From assembly GCF_026914185.1 (NCBI RefSeq), contig NC_070563.1:744001-808000 (forward strand): a stretch of DNA of 64,000 nt, in the 5' to 3' direction. The position numbers and the translations under genes were made by a program. Below are positions 22,773-34,881 of this stretch, in pieces. The notes under the pieces are model-generated. The model did not search any database, was not told the DNA's origin, and saw nothing but the letters and a program-made list of their open reading frames with translations. Each line of letters begins with the position of its first letter. Position 1 is the first letter of the stretch. Source of the stretch: Puccinia triticina (lineage: Eukaryota > Basidiomycota > Pucciniomycetes > Pucciniales > Pucciniaceae).

Positions 22773-25700
22773 ATGCTGGGCCAGCTAGCTGCGAGGAAGA
22801 GCCGGGCAGGCTGCCGTCGACTGCTGAGCCACCCACCACCCCATTGGATCAAGCCAAACGAGCGGCCCCGACCGAGCCCATTCTCCACCTGCCCTCCAAG
22901 GACGACCAACAAGCTAGCCCAACCACCCGCAAAGGACAGCCCGAGCCACCCGCCCTCCTCGGCCCTCTCTCTGTTCCATTCCCAGCCCCGTCCGACCGAG
23001 CCGGCGAAGGAGGAGGACGACGTGCTGCCGGAGTACCTCCACTCGGAAGCCCTCCCCGCCTCGACCAGCAAGCCAGCAGACGAGAAACATGCCGTCGTCA
23101 GCACCTTCGACCTCTTCTCCATCGGCATCGGGCCCTCCTCCTCACACACCGTCGGGCCAATGAGGGCCGCTAAAATCTTCACTAACGACCTCAAGGAGGC
23201 CGGCGTCCTGGATCGCGTCAAAACCCTCAAAGTCGCACTCTGTTCGTCCCCACTGTCGCGCCCTCCCTCTCTCCTCACTCACTTGTGGGATACCGCTGAC
23301 ATTAGGACCTGTCTTTTACCGTTCCTCATCAGACGGCAGTTTGGCAGCCACTGGTACGTTACAACCCCCCTTAATGTAAAAAAAAATGATGAAAAGCTAA
23401 AAAAAAATCAAGAGAAAATTTGAACAGGCAAAGGGCACATGTCGCCAGAAGCGTTGATCGCCGGCTTCGAGGGCCACAGCTGCGAGACCGTCGACACGGC
23501 CTCGATCCCGACCCGCTACCGCTCGGTGTGCGAGAACAAGTCGATCAACCTCGGGCTCGCCCTCGACCCTGACGGCATCGGCCATCCCGTCCAGTTCGAT
23601 ATCGAGAAAGATCTCGTATGGCTATGGGACTGCGTCCTCCCCCAACATCCTAACGGGTACACCTCCCTCTCTTTTTCTCTTGAATTTCATGATATCTAAT
23701 TTTGAAATATCCCACATTCTAGGATGTTGTTCTCAGTGTACGATGTCGAAGGCGATCTGATCGCCAACAACACCTATTTCTCGATCGGCGGGGGATTCGT
23801 AGTGAACACCGAAACCCAGTTCTCGGGGGAAAACCTGTACTACAAGCAGATCGACAAGCGCAAGGCCTCGACCAGCCGGCTCGACCCTTTCAAACAGCTC
23901 CAGCCGCTCGTCGACTCGCTCCCGCTCAACAGCCAGCCCACCACCGTACTCCCATCCATCGATCCCCCTCCGAAGGAAGGACCCCTGTTCCCCTTCCATA
24001 ACTGCGACAGTCTCTTGGAACTCACTCGCAAACATAACGTATGTCTTCCCCCCCTGTTTGTAGTCTGCTCACATTCATTGATTAGTCCTTCTGAAAACCA
24101 CCATCCAGCTAACGATCGCCCAAATCGTGTACAACAACGAACGCGAGTTCTTCTCCGATGACGAGATCAGGGAACGGATCCTCAAAATCTACAAAGTCCG
24201 TCGAATTTTCCCACCTTTTCTTTTTGTTGCTGCTGGAAGCAAGGAATATTGAGAGACTCTTCTGTGCTCTTGGACACCACTTATATTACAGGTCATGGAT
24301 GATTCAATCAAGCAGGGCGTCTGCTCCGAGGAAGACGTCTTGCCCGGGCGATTGAGGGTCAAAAGACGAGCCCGGAACCTCTACCGAAGGTCACTTTCCG
24401 TTCCTTTCCGGGGTGTCACTTTGAAGCGACCAGAGAGCTCTTGAAAAAAAAAAGCTAACTGATGCCGGCCAAATGCCCGGACGCACAGACTTCACCGGGG
24501 CTTTTTCCCGTCGGTCTCCGACATATCGACCACTCCACCGCCGCGCCTCTCGTTCACGAAGCCGCACATGTTACCAGCTATGGAGGACGTGCGCGAGCCG
24601 GGGAGCAACGAGATCGCGACCAGCGGGCCCGGCCAGCTTTCCCCCGAGTCCAACACGACTATCCAATTCCGCGGCAATCGTCGCGCCCCGCTCCTCCTCA
24701 GAGGCCAATTCGACCACCACGTCCAGCCGGTCCTTCCCCGTCGGATGAGCTTCCCGTCGATGGACTTCTTGTCGTGCTATGCTATTGCGGTCAAGTACGT
24801 CTATTTCCCTTCCCTTAACCAAAAAAAAAAAATGTTGATTAGACTCTTTGGGTGGCGGATTCAGTGAAGTCAATGCGGCCGGTGGACGGATCGTGACTGC
24901 TCCGACAAACGGAGCCGCAGGGGGTCAGCGGCTTCTTTCCTTTCACTCCGCTCCATAGTTGAGATGGAGGCCAAAAGAGATTGACGGATGTCCTTCCTTC
25001 CTTCTCAACCAGTCCTCCCATCAGTTTTGAAATACTTCCTAGAGGTCAGTTATTTCACAAAAATCTATCACCCAACGGCGCAGAAGATCGAACATCTGAC
25101 TTTTCGTGTGTGGTTGGGAGGGACCTATAGTTCATATCTGAAGATCCAGAAAACGACACGATGACGTTCCTGCTAACAGCCGCGGCGATCGGGATGCTGT
25201 ATAAGCGGGGCGCGACGATCAGTGCTGCTGAAGGCGGATGCATGGCCGAGGTCTGTCTTCTTCGCTCAACCCATCCTTCTCGTCCGACATAGATGGTGAT
25301 GTTGGAAAGGCTTGCGTATAGGTCGGCGTAGCCTGTTCGATGGCATCCGGTGCTTTTGCAGCATGGTACGAGACTTCCCACCCGCAAAACCTCAGACGCA
25401 CACTTCGCGCCACTTTGCTAACAACACTTTCGTGTGCTCCATTTTGTCGTCGGCTCGGTGTGAACCCCACTGGAAATAATAATAGTATGGGCGGTAGCCC
25501 CGAGGTCATTGAAGCGGCAGCCGAGATCGGGATCGAGCATTGTTTAGGTCTGACCTGTGACCCGATCGATGGACTAGTGCAAGTAAGTCTATCGGCCAAC
25601 AGCTCCGATCTAGCGTGACCAATGCCGTGCAATCCCTCATCCCCATGAGTGAATGACTGATGATTGTATGGTTGGTCGACCGATCTCAGATCCCGTGCAT

Positions 25701-26069
25701 CGAGAGGAACGCCCTAGGCGCCGTTAAGGCTGTGACTGCCGCCCAACTCGCGCTCTCCGGAGACGGCGTCCATAGCGTCTCGTTGGACGAGGCTATCGCC
25801 GCTATGAGACAGACCGCTAAGGATATGTCAAGCAAGTTGAGTGTCTCCTCCCTCCGCCCCGTTCTATCTTCATCATTCTTCTCTGCGTCATTGACGCCTG
25901 TTTCCCTGCTTAGGTATAAGGAAACTAGTCGGGCCGGATTGGCTGTAAGTAGTCTCCTCATTCATTGACGAAGTTGTCTTCATTTTAATCATTGAACTTT
26001 TGTTTTCCTTTTCGCATTTAGACGTCAGTAAAAGGAGCTAGGATACCGGTGACAGTCCCCGACTGTTAA
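22773..26069 (+). CDS. L-serine dehydratase, bacterial-type iron-sulfur, 15 exons (700 aa)
   Basis: Converts L-serine to pyruvate and ammonia using a 4Fe-4S cluster. Exons: 22773-23241, 23333-23353, 23428-23656, 23723-24038, 24109-24195, 24292-24389, 24489-24794, 24865-24923, 25013-25044, 25131-25250, 25322-25365, 25486-25582, 25690-25835, 25914-25944, 26022-26069; total is exactly 701 codons. The beta domain has [31 protein letters not shown] and FSIGGGFV. The alpha domain has [37 protein letters not shown] and IPCIERNA. The three cluster cysteines have the same spacing as E. coli SdaA (34 then 11 residues), and the protein ends in Cys, the residue that plugs the active site in bacterial type 2 enzymes. 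The N-terminal ~100 residues are an extension beginning [18 protein letters not shown], Arg-rich and lacking acids, suggesting mitochondrial import. A ~75-residue linker after RARNLYRR enlarges the protein beyond the ~455 residues of bacterial enzymes. Confidence 0.93.
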
Positions 26070-26323
26070 TCTCCCAACCAACATCGATTGTTATACATGC
26101 GTTTTTTCAAGCACATCCAAAAAAGAGTCCCTAAACTCAATTGTCTAGTTCATGACCATTAACGAAGATGCAGTATTACGAACATCCATCCATCCTTTTC
26201 TTTTCTTGTCTAGACAATATTAGAAATTCATCTCGTCTTTATCATTGGCAAAACAACAGGAGAGATCAACCAATTGGGTGTGTTGATCTCATCAGCAAAT
26301 TCAGACCACTCTAAATGCCCATT

Positions 26324-26492
26324 GGAGGACTTCCCGTCACTTTTGAACAGATCTGGAATTTCAGATTTCGCAGGGAAATCTGGAATCTGGAACTCTGGAT
26401 CACTTCGGGGATCTTCGGGGACCCAGATTTCTCTGCGAAATTTGATATCTGGTGGCTCAGATCTGACTTTCCAGATCGACGGGAAGTCCTCC
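26324..26492. repeat. Small fold-back element downstream of the serine dehydratase
   Basis: GGAGGACTTCCCGTC at 26324-26338 is inverted at 26478-26492. The interior also mirrors AGATCTGG / CCAGATCT and TTTCGCAG / CTGCGAAA. Non-coding. Confidence 0.7.
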
Positions 26493-27079
26493 ATTTTATT
26501 CATTTTGGATTAAACTCTTTATCAGTTCTTGTATCCTGGACTCCATGTCCTCTGATTATATGTTGGTCAAGACTCCTGGAGGGATCAGAGGGGTCTTCTC
26601 TTGGACTCCTTTCTTCAGAAACTCAGACCATTTGAGAGGCTACTTCCATCATTTGCAGAGGTATCATGTTCAGTTGCACTCGAACAGCTTCCAAACTGTG
26701 GATCTCATGTCTGATTTTCAAGCAGTAGCACTTTGGATGGCCATGTTTAACATTGTTTACATGATTGGCTCCTGATGCACTCAGTGACAGCATGCTATGA
26801 GTACGATTCGAAGCTATCATTTGTCTCATTCTTGAAATAAAAGCATACAGGCATTGGCTATCGATCAGACGTCAGGAGTTCGATACGTACTATTACAAGC
26901 CAAATCATGACTAATTGCAAATAAATAAGGGAAAGCCTAGGGAGTTGAAATTTTGATGAGTAGTGTGAGTTTTTTTTTGTTTGGGTGTATACATGTATCT
27001 GTTAGACAATCTGGGAGCTGGCCAAGTATTCAACGTTGCAGCAAGTCAAGATGAATGAAAAAAAGCAAAAAAAGAAGTA

Positions 27080-28484
27080 CTAAAAATCTTCATCGAATCC
27101 ACCAGCTTCGAGAAAGTTTTGAATCGCCAAGAAAAAGTGTTTCTTCCATTGATAAAACCAAGGCTTAAGGTGAATCATGGGCGAAGGCTGATCAGGTTTG
27201 GCGCGCAAAGGAACCAAAATTTTGATGATGGGTAGCATAACGTTAGGGGCGTTGAGAAGATCCGAAATTGATCGCCTCATAGCCGTCATACCCCTGGCCC
27301 GAGATTCCTCCGTCAAGTAACCTTTGCATAGAATCTCCACCATTTCACCGATACGCTTAGAGACCAAGTCGGCTGATATGCTGAATGCATGGAGTTCCTT
27401 CGAAGGCAAGTTGGTCACAATGGTGAAGATATGTTTATTCGACAGTAATCTTAATAGCTTTGTGAAACCCGATCTTCCGAGTTTGACTATTGCTATCGTC
27501 GATTTTTCAACCTCATTTTCGGATGGGCCATGTACTTGAGAAGCTTCACATAATGTATCATCCTCATCATCATCCTCATTCGCAGTGCGACTTTCAGACC
27601 ACGTATCTTGGGGTGACTGGGCTGAGGCGAGTTCGAGAAAACTGTCGAGCGTTTTGGACATTGAAGCTATATTGGATTGCCATCGGTCTCGTATAATGTC
27701 TACTTCAGATTTGTCGACGAATTGTTTAACTTGATCAATCGATTCCAAGCAAGAAGCTTTCATCGTGAGCAATTTTGTTCTACTAGGAGCTTGGTCTTCA
27801 AGCGAGTGTCCCAATTGCTCGATAACAGCGAGAGAGGATCGAAACAAGCCACAAGCGTCCTCGGTTGCCTCGTATATCCTTCCTACAAGCCCATGAGTTA
27901 TGAAAGCCTTCAATTTCTTGAAGTCCTTGTCATGGCTGACGTATCGCGGATGTAAGCCTGCAGGGTGAATGAAAGGTAGGCAGGATGTCAATTGCTCCAT
28001 GGTGCTACCCAGTACCGACACAACTTCGACGACTAGTTTCAGTTTCGAAATCGGTTCGGTTGAAGAGTCCGATAGGTCTAAAACGGCTTCTGCGAGAGCA
28101 GTCACTTGTTGGCTGAAGGTGGGAAAAAGAAAGGAGACCAGCTTCTCCCGGAGCTTCGTCCTTACTTGGACCCAGCCAAAGATGACGGGTGGCGCGTTGA
28201 CTTGGGTGGGGAAGTTATGAATGCCCATGAATTTGTCGTTAAGATCGGAAACCGCCTGTATAGCCAAATCTGGATTCAAAGAGAATAAACCAGTCTTTGT
28301 TCCTCCTCCGTAGCTTTGGGTAATCATTCTGCTTGGTATGTATGTAAATGAGGAGGAAACCAAAAACATGTAATGTTTTTGGACACATACTCTTGTGGTG
28401 CTCGACCTCTTCGTGGTCTTGAGTTCGGCACGCGTTGAACGAGTCGACCAAGCCGGCGATCACGTCTTCTGGAAGGTCGGACAT
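27080..28484 (-). CDS. Paralog family member P4, function unknown (427 aa)
   Basis: Exon 1 28391-28484 (MSDLPEDVIAGLVDSFNAC..), phase-1 intron with donor GTATGT, exon 2 27080-28269 beginning NLAIQAVSDLNDKF at the shared junction. Family blocks: FLFPTFSQQVTALAEAVLDLSD, FKKLKAFITHGLVG, SCLESIDQVKQFVDKSEVD, acidic linker NEDDDEDD, IVKLGRSGFTKLLR, and KPWFYQWKKHFFLAIQNFLEAGGF. No signal peptide or transmembrane span; mostly helical. Intact, in contrast to its duplicate P5 downstream of the same duplication. Function unknown; not recognised as any named family. Confidence 0.85.
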
Positions 28485-29329
28485 GATATTTAAGTATGAG
28501 GAGAGCGATCTGGGCAGAGTCTACACTCGGTGAAGTCCGATTAGGTCCGATTGGATGTTTGTCGATGTCCGTTGCTCAAACCCGCTGCTGAACAAACACC
28601 TGATAACAGCCCCCGTCCTCCCCCTACCCGAGGCCCCGGATTCCACATTGGACGGTGTTCAAATTAGGTGGGCCGGTGGCCCACTTGGTGGGAAACCTTG
28701 ACATACTTGATTTTTCTGGTCTTGGGCAGTATTACAAAAAATCAATCACACTTGGAATGAGAATCAGGAAAACTGAGGCAAATAGGCAGGCATCTCAGCT
28801 TCCTTGATGCAGAGCTTGTCCCTGCTCCAGCATTTGACTGCAAGACATCTTTTGAACATGGCCAATGTAGTGTCAGGTGGAGACAGTATATATATTTTTA
28901 ATCCTTGCCAATCATTTCCTGTGCAATTCACTTGAAAATCACAAACTTCAGAGGGGAGACAAAAGGAAACTCAAGCAGTGGGCCACTCCAGAAAAGAATT
29001 TAATAATCAGGCCGTGTTGTGATTAGTTCCAAAGACCTGTTGCAGATTGAGATGAATTCATTTAGAGGGTGCATAGGAAAAGACCTGAAAAGACTTCTAA
29101 CAGAAGCTGAATTGGTGAGAGTTATTCCAGCGGTGTAAAACATGGGGGTTCCAAAGAACACTTCTGAAGGCTGGATTTTTTTTTGCGGAACTTGTGAAAA
29201 TATGATGCACCATGTTGTGCAATAATTTGCACGGCTCAGAATGCCATGCATCAGATAAGGAGGAAACACTACATACTCCCATCAATTTGCCTGCCTCCTG
29301 ACTTTCTGTAAGTATCATTTACAGAGGTA
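28485..29329. other. Spacer between duplicated copies
   Basis: Contains the P4 promoter side (28485-28700). Beyond it there is no recognisable gene; minus frames at 29000-29318 have no support. Confidence 0.4.
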
Positions 29330-29777
29330 TTGAAGTTTCAGTTGAACTTGAAGTTCAAGTTCAACTGAAAAAGCTGTTCAAGTCTTGAACAGCTTCCATT
29401 CCAAACTGTGGATTTGATGCCTCATTTTAGAGCAGCAGCACTTTTGATGGTCATGTTTCTAGCATTGATTGCATCAATAGTGAGAACACAACGTGAAGTC
29501 TTCTTTTGTGTCTCAAAGATAATAGCAAGCGTATAGGTATTAGCTAACAATCAGACATCTTAAGTCCATATCCCACATCAATACAAGCCAAATCATGACT
29601 GATTAAAAATAAATATGTACATCGGTGCAAGCATAGGGAATTGAGGTTCTGATGATCAGTGTGGGGCTTTTCTTTGACAGTTTTTGGATACATATGCTTG
29701 ATAGACAATCTGGGAGCTGGAAGACAGCATGATGAAGGAAAAGGGTGAAGATGAACAAAAGTGGCAAAAAAGAGGTG

Positions 29778-31156
29778 CTAAAAATAATTGAATCCAGCAG
29801 CCTCGAGGAAATGTTGAATTGCCAAGGGGAAATGCCTCTGCCATTGATAAAACCAAGGCTTGACATATATAATAGGTGAAGGCTGATCAGGGTTGTCGCG
29901 CAAACGAACAAAAACTTCCCGTATGAGGGGTAATATGACGTACGGAATGTTTGGAAGTTGCGCAGTTATTTCCTTGACAGCCATAGCCCAAGATTCTTCC
30001 GGCAAGTCATCTTCACAAAGAACGTCCACAAGGTCACAGATATTTAGAGAAATCCAGGAAGCAAACAGGCCAAGTTTAGTGAGTTCCCTCAAAGACATGT
30101 TGGTCACCATGGTGAACATGCGTTTATTTGACATCACTCTGGATAGCTTCGTGAAAACCAATCTTCCAAGTTTGACTATTGTAATTATCAATGTTATCAA
30201 TGTTTGATTCTCACGTACATCTTGGTTGCTTATTTGAGAAGCTTCAGACATAGTATCATCCGCGTTCTGGTTTGCAGAGCGGGTTTCAGAAGGAGCATCT
30301 GGAGGTGATGATGCTGAGACACAGTCAAGAAAAATATCAAGTGAGTCATTCATTGAGTCTAGATTTGATTGCCATTGACCGCAGATAATATCTAATTCAG
30401 ATTTGTTGACGAATTTGGTTACTTGATCAATTGATTCCAAGCAAGAATCTGTGTCTGTCAGCACTTGTGTTCTCCTTTGAGCTCAATCGTCAAGTGAGTC
30501 TCCCGATTGTTCAATGACAGCGCGAGATGTTTGAAACAAGGTACAGGCACCATTGGTCGCCACGTATGCCCTTCCTACCAGCTCTTGAGATATGAAAGCT
30601 TTCAATTTCTTCAAGTTCTTGTCATGGCTTATGTGTGGCGGATTTAAGCCTGGAGGGCTAATTAAAATTAGGGAGGATGTCAATTGCTCCATGGTGCTAC
30701 GCAGTAGCGACGCAACTTCTACAACTAGTTTCAGTTGCAAAATTGGTTTGTTTGGAGAGTCGGATAGGTCTAACACGGCTTGTGCAAAGGCAATCACTTG
30801 TTGTCTGAAGCTGGGAAAAAGAACTGAGACCAGCTTCTCCCGGAGCTTCGTCCTTACTTGGAGCCAATTAAACATGTTGAGAGGCGTGTTGGCTTGGCGG
30901 AGGGGAAAATTATAAATGCCGACAAACTTGTTGTTAAGATCTCCCACCGCCTGTCTAGCCAAAGCTGGAGTATGGAAATCAATCAGCTTTCTTTCTTCTG
31001 TATCTTTGTGAAATCCTTTTGCTTGATATGTAGGTGGGAACCTTATGGGGATCTGTGCATACCCTTGTGGTGCTTGATCTGTTCGTCATTTGAAGTTTGG
31101 AACGTGCTGAAGGAGTCGACCAAACCGTTGACCAAGTTTTCTGGAAGGTCGGACAT
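29778..31156 (-). pseudogene. Paralog family member P5, interrupted by an in-frame stop
   Basis: Duplicate of P4 with the same structure: exon 1 31063-31156 (MSDLPENLVNGLVDSF..), phase-1 intron, exon 2 29778-30964 beginning ALARQAVGDLNNKF. Both halves remain in one frame, but a TGA at 30483-30485 interrupts it just after IEQSGDSLDD, where P4 reads on through a glutamine. The rest is open and well conserved (SCLESIDQVTKFVNKSELD, IVKLGRLVFTKLSR, KPWFYQWQRHFPLAIQHFLEAAGF), so the stop looks recent. TGA preceded by T fits a CGA-to-TGA transition like those in nearby transposons. It could encode a ~190-residue truncated protein. Confidence 0.85.
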
Positions 31157-31311
31157 GGTACGTACAACAATGTGCTGCTGGGCTGGACCGATTCAAGACT
31201 TGGTGAATCCAATTAGGCGTGATTTGATTTTTGTTGATCGTGCTTGTTTTTGTTGGTGGAGGCTTGGAATGTGGATGATTTTCACCAGAGCACCTGTGGC
31301 CACTACTCCGT

Positions 31312-31590
31312 ACTATAGTATACATAGTATGGCCGGGGCTCCTTATGGTATGTATAGGGGCTACTTACAGCCAAATTTAACAAATGTCCAGCAGTTCCAG
31401 CCGCACCTCAATTTCCAGCTATTTGGCCCCTGAATTCGCGCCAAGTCCCCCATTCCTCCCCCTACCCTCTACTACACATCACCAGCCTTCACCCACACCA
31501 CAAACATCCACATAACCACCCACATCATGACCCTTACACATAACACCGCACTCCATCCATGTACATACATAACACTCACTGCGCCCCCGA
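31312..31590 (+). repeat. Left terminal inverted repeat of the composite element
   Basis: Matches 46624-46898 in reverse complement through CTCCTTATGGTATGTATAGG, the GCTATTTGGCCCC/GCTGTTTGGCCCC block, and a C/A-rich stretch with CACCACA and CATCATGACCC. It begins 155 bp upstream of the P5 start codon. Confidence 0.9.
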
Positions 31591-32058
31591 TTGATCAACC
31601 TCTCACACTTGTTACCTTGTAGAACTTAACATGTTACATAACAAGGTAAGCCCTGTAAAATAAACAACCAAGCATATTATAAACAGTTGGGCGGATAAGC
31701 CTTGCTTAACACACTCGGGCCAGACAACACTTGCTTAACACACTCAGGCCAATAAAACCAAGCATAACATTTATACCACCGGCAGCCCAAGTGTTATCAA
31801 TTCTAAAGTCCTCCCAGTTGTTGTTTGAAAAATGTGTGTATATTTTCAAGTGAAAATGTATTTTAATCAAGGTAAATACAACCTCTGAGCGAATTGAGTG
31901 AGCATTGAGGAAGGTAATCAGGGAAAAGAGACAGGGGAGGGGAGAGCAAATACAATACAACTACAATAAAGTAGAGAAAAAAAAAGGGAAATTGAGACAG
32001 GGGAGCAAGATAAACTACAAGTACAAAGCTATAGGATCATTCCTACTCGTTGTTGTCA
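31591..32058. other. Non-coding transposon interior
   Basis: AT-rich sequence between the left TIR and the companion gene. Nothing recognised. Confidence 0.4.
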
Positions 32059-34038
32059 TCATCTGTGTTGGAGCTGCTTGTCTCTCATGGCCCCAGGTTT
32101 GCCACAAAAGTGGGTCGTAACAATTCCATGGTTGTTGTCCTTGATACGCAAAGTAACACCCAGTTTCTCCAAGGTCGCGGACGTGGATTTGCCTGGCCAC
32201 TGCTTCTGCAAGCCATGAGTGACTTTGGCTACATAAGTAGTCCAAATAAGCAAGCAAGAACCAAGCGAACTAACTGCTTTACAGTGAGGGAAAACTTACA
32301 TATTGCAAGGTTCAACTTCTCCCTAGCCGCCTCGTAGTTGACCTCTTTAGAGCCTGCAAGAGACATGGTGAGATCAGAAGTAATCAAGTCAGCAGCATCG
32401 GACACCGGAGAGTTGTGGATATATACTTACCATGGTTCCATGGAGTTTTGGGGGCTCCTACTTTGCGTTTTTGATTTTTCCGGGGTTTGGTGACTGGAGC
32501 CAGCTGGCCAGTAGCTCTCCTGATAACCTCCTGATCGCCCGCAAAGGAGAGGAAGTTGGCTTCAATGTTGGTCTTCTTCTCCCTCAAAAACATGTCGACA
32601 AACTGCTTGCCCATAAAGCTCCCGCACTAATGATTTCGCCTCCTGTATCCTTTGGCTTGTACACAATCAAAAACCCCTCTACCTCATGTGCGGCCCCCAG
32701 GTTTTTCAACTAAGGCAATGATGTCAGTTTTGTTCCGATGAGAGTTAAGGAACTCTGACTTACATCCATGATGGCCCTTCGGCTCCAGAGCTCAGTCTCA
32801 GCCTCCCGGACAAGCAATTACCTTTGTTTTTTTGTTGAGATGCTTCCAAAGTCCCCCCATCAGGTCCTTCACACTCACCGCGTCCAAACGGATTGGGTAA
32901 CAATGCCAAGAAGTTGATATCTTTGTATCTTTGTTGTTCAGTCAGAGAGAGCTTTTTCCATAGGCGGCCGCATGCCTTCTTTCGTTCGTCTGGAGTTAGA
33001 TCAGCTGTAATGTAACCATAAGATGAGTAACCAGATAACCAACAATCAGAGGGAGTCAAAGTGCTTACGGTCATAAAAGGATTTACGAGCATCCACATTG
33101 TATTCGCAGAAGTTGTTGTACATAGTCGGCCCTCTGAAACGACCCCAATTTCCTAAATGCTTCATGACTGGATTCAATCAAAGAAGTCTCTCCGCAGCCA
33201 TCAGGAGCACTTCGTGTTGATATCTGTTGTAGGCTTTGGTAAATACACGACGGTCTTCAGCCGTTAGACGTTTGTATTGCGCATGGGTGTTGACCTTCTG
33301 GCGCAGCTGATCGTTCTCCAAATGCTTCATCAACTCGACAATGCTTGCGTCTAAACGTTTTCTGCTGTTCTTGGCCCGGTTTGACGTCTCTTTGCGGGCA
33401 GAATTGGAAGGCTGATTTTCAAATCGGGGGCTGTCAGAGTCTCCGTTGTCTGATTGTTTGTGAGGAGGAGGAGTATTGTTTGTCCGAGTTTCCGCAGGCG
33501 AGTAATGAGTCGACGGCTGATTAGTAGTGCTAGGCTGAGTATTTGCACGCTTGGGGGGACAAGAACCCGAGAGCTGGTGGTTGGAAGCGACTCGTTTTTG
33601 GTTGGTGCCAGCAGTTGAAGGAACATGGTGCTGAGCGAGGTGTGATGGTTCCAAGGCATTGTTCGCCGAGTTCACTGTGTTCGCCATCTGGGCCCCGAAA
33701 CTAGGTGGAATCATTCTGGCCGGTGGGGATTTTGGAACTACAAAAAAAATTGTTTTGTCAGTCTTGAATAAATGACCCAGACCCAGCTTGCTTAGAAGAC
33801 AGAACCTACATGATAGCTCGGGAACGGAACCAAGAAGCAAGGTATTTCCGACCGTGGGCAAGGGAGATTGGACTGCGGCCAACGAAGTTGCTTGAGTTAA
33901 TCGTAAATCAGTTGGTGGAATCGAAGCCGAGAATAGCACATTCGCTCTAGAGGCGGCACCAAACCGGCGAGCAGGTGTGGAGCTGGTGCCGCAAGCGCGG
34001 GCGCCCCGGGTCGCGCGCCGCGCAGCGCTCTCCATCAT
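32059..34038 (-). pseudogene. Transposon companion gene with HMG-box-like segment
   Basis: Multi-exon minus-strand gene. The probable start is the Met pair at 34035-34038. The N-terminal ~230 residues are Ser/Pro/Asn/Thr-rich with a basic stretch (RAKNSRKR). A helical region (IVELMKHLENDQLRQKVN) follows, then MYNNFCEYNVDARKSFYD, and after a 60-70 nt intron DLTPDERKKACGRLWKKLS with a following QQRYKD. The last two resemble the helices of an HMG box, suggesting DNA binding. Further exons end near 32059 with KLGVTLRIKDNNHGI. An in-frame TGA at 33178-33180 interrupts the frame. I infer a second transposon-encoded protein; the HMG assignment is by eye only. Confidence 0.55.
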
Positions 34039-34059
34039 AGCCCGTCGCAGAAGGGAGGA

Positions 34060-34250
34060 ATGTGCAGTCGACTGGCCGGTGGAGGAGCGTGGAGCCGAAT
34101 GGCCCGTGGAGGAACGTGCAGCCGGCTGGCGGGTTGGTGCCGGCCGGAACAAATAATCTCTGGAGGAATGTTCAGCTGACTGGCCGGTGGAGGAATGTGC
34201 AGTCGACTGGCCGGTGGAGGAGCGTGGAGCCGACTGGCCCGTGGAGGAAT
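34060..34250. repeat. Minisatellite of ~27-bp units
   Basis: Degenerate copies of CTGGCCGGTGGAGGA and ATGTGCAGTCGA / GCGTGGAGCCGA. It sits immediately upstream of the companion gene's first Met, in its putative leader or promoter. Confidence 0.8.
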
Positions 34251-34881
34251 GTCATCTGTACGGGAGCGCAGCGGGAGTTTGGTATTGTCCAAGTAACCGT
34301 CTAACCCTGCCAGGCCTGGACAGGCGGTGCAGCAGATCTGAAACGACGGCGCACCCATAAATAGCCTGCTGGAACTCCGACACAGGGGGGCTAATAGGAG
34401 CCCTCCTGAGACCCGTTACGGTCGCCGGAGCGCCCATCCCCGGTTGTGGTTTCAGCCCGATCCTAAAGGGCCTGCTGTAAGCGGCCCTTCCGAGTCTAGT
34501 CCTGACAGATAGCCAGACCGGGCGACCAGTATCTCCGTATCCGGACGAGGTCGGCCGACTCGAGCCACAGGCCCTGGCCGAATGGGGAAGCTACTCCGAT
34601 AAGGAGCGATAAGGAAGGGTATTTATACTCCGACCAGAGCCACCGGGATAATCCCCCCCAGGACTCTTCCCCGCCCCTGGTCCCCTTGTCGCCTCCAGAA
34701 GGCTTTATTCTTCCTAGTAGCTATCGCGAGCAGCGATAGAAAAATCTTTTCTTTATATTCTCACTTGCGACACCATTTACCCTCATCAGAACCCTATATC
34801 CCTGGCCCTATCCTTACCCCTCAGACTCAAATACTTGTTTTACGAGTAATAGCTTAACTTCCATCTATTCATAACCTCACT

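Larger units (their letters stand above)
26640..31156 (-). repeat. Tandem segmental duplication (two ~2-kb copies, P4 and P5)
   Basis: The copy at about 26640-28484 and the copy at about 29330-31156 align through coding sequence, intron and 3' flank. For example, GAACAGCTTCC..CCAAACTGTGGAT and GACAATCTGGGAGCTGG lie downstream of both genes in the same order. The copies are in direct orientation. The second copy also holds nested palindromes at 29340-29400 (AGTTGAACTTGAAGTTC and AGCTGTTCAAG). Confidence 0.85.

Noticed and set aside
24390..24488. Apparent frameshift in the serine dehydratase
   Set aside because: It is an intron; using the acceptor at 24488 restores [11 protein letters not shown] in phase with the downstream exon.
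34062..34304. Frame of short WRNVQ-type repeats
   Set aside because: Translation of the 27-bp minisatellite upstream of the transposon companion gene.
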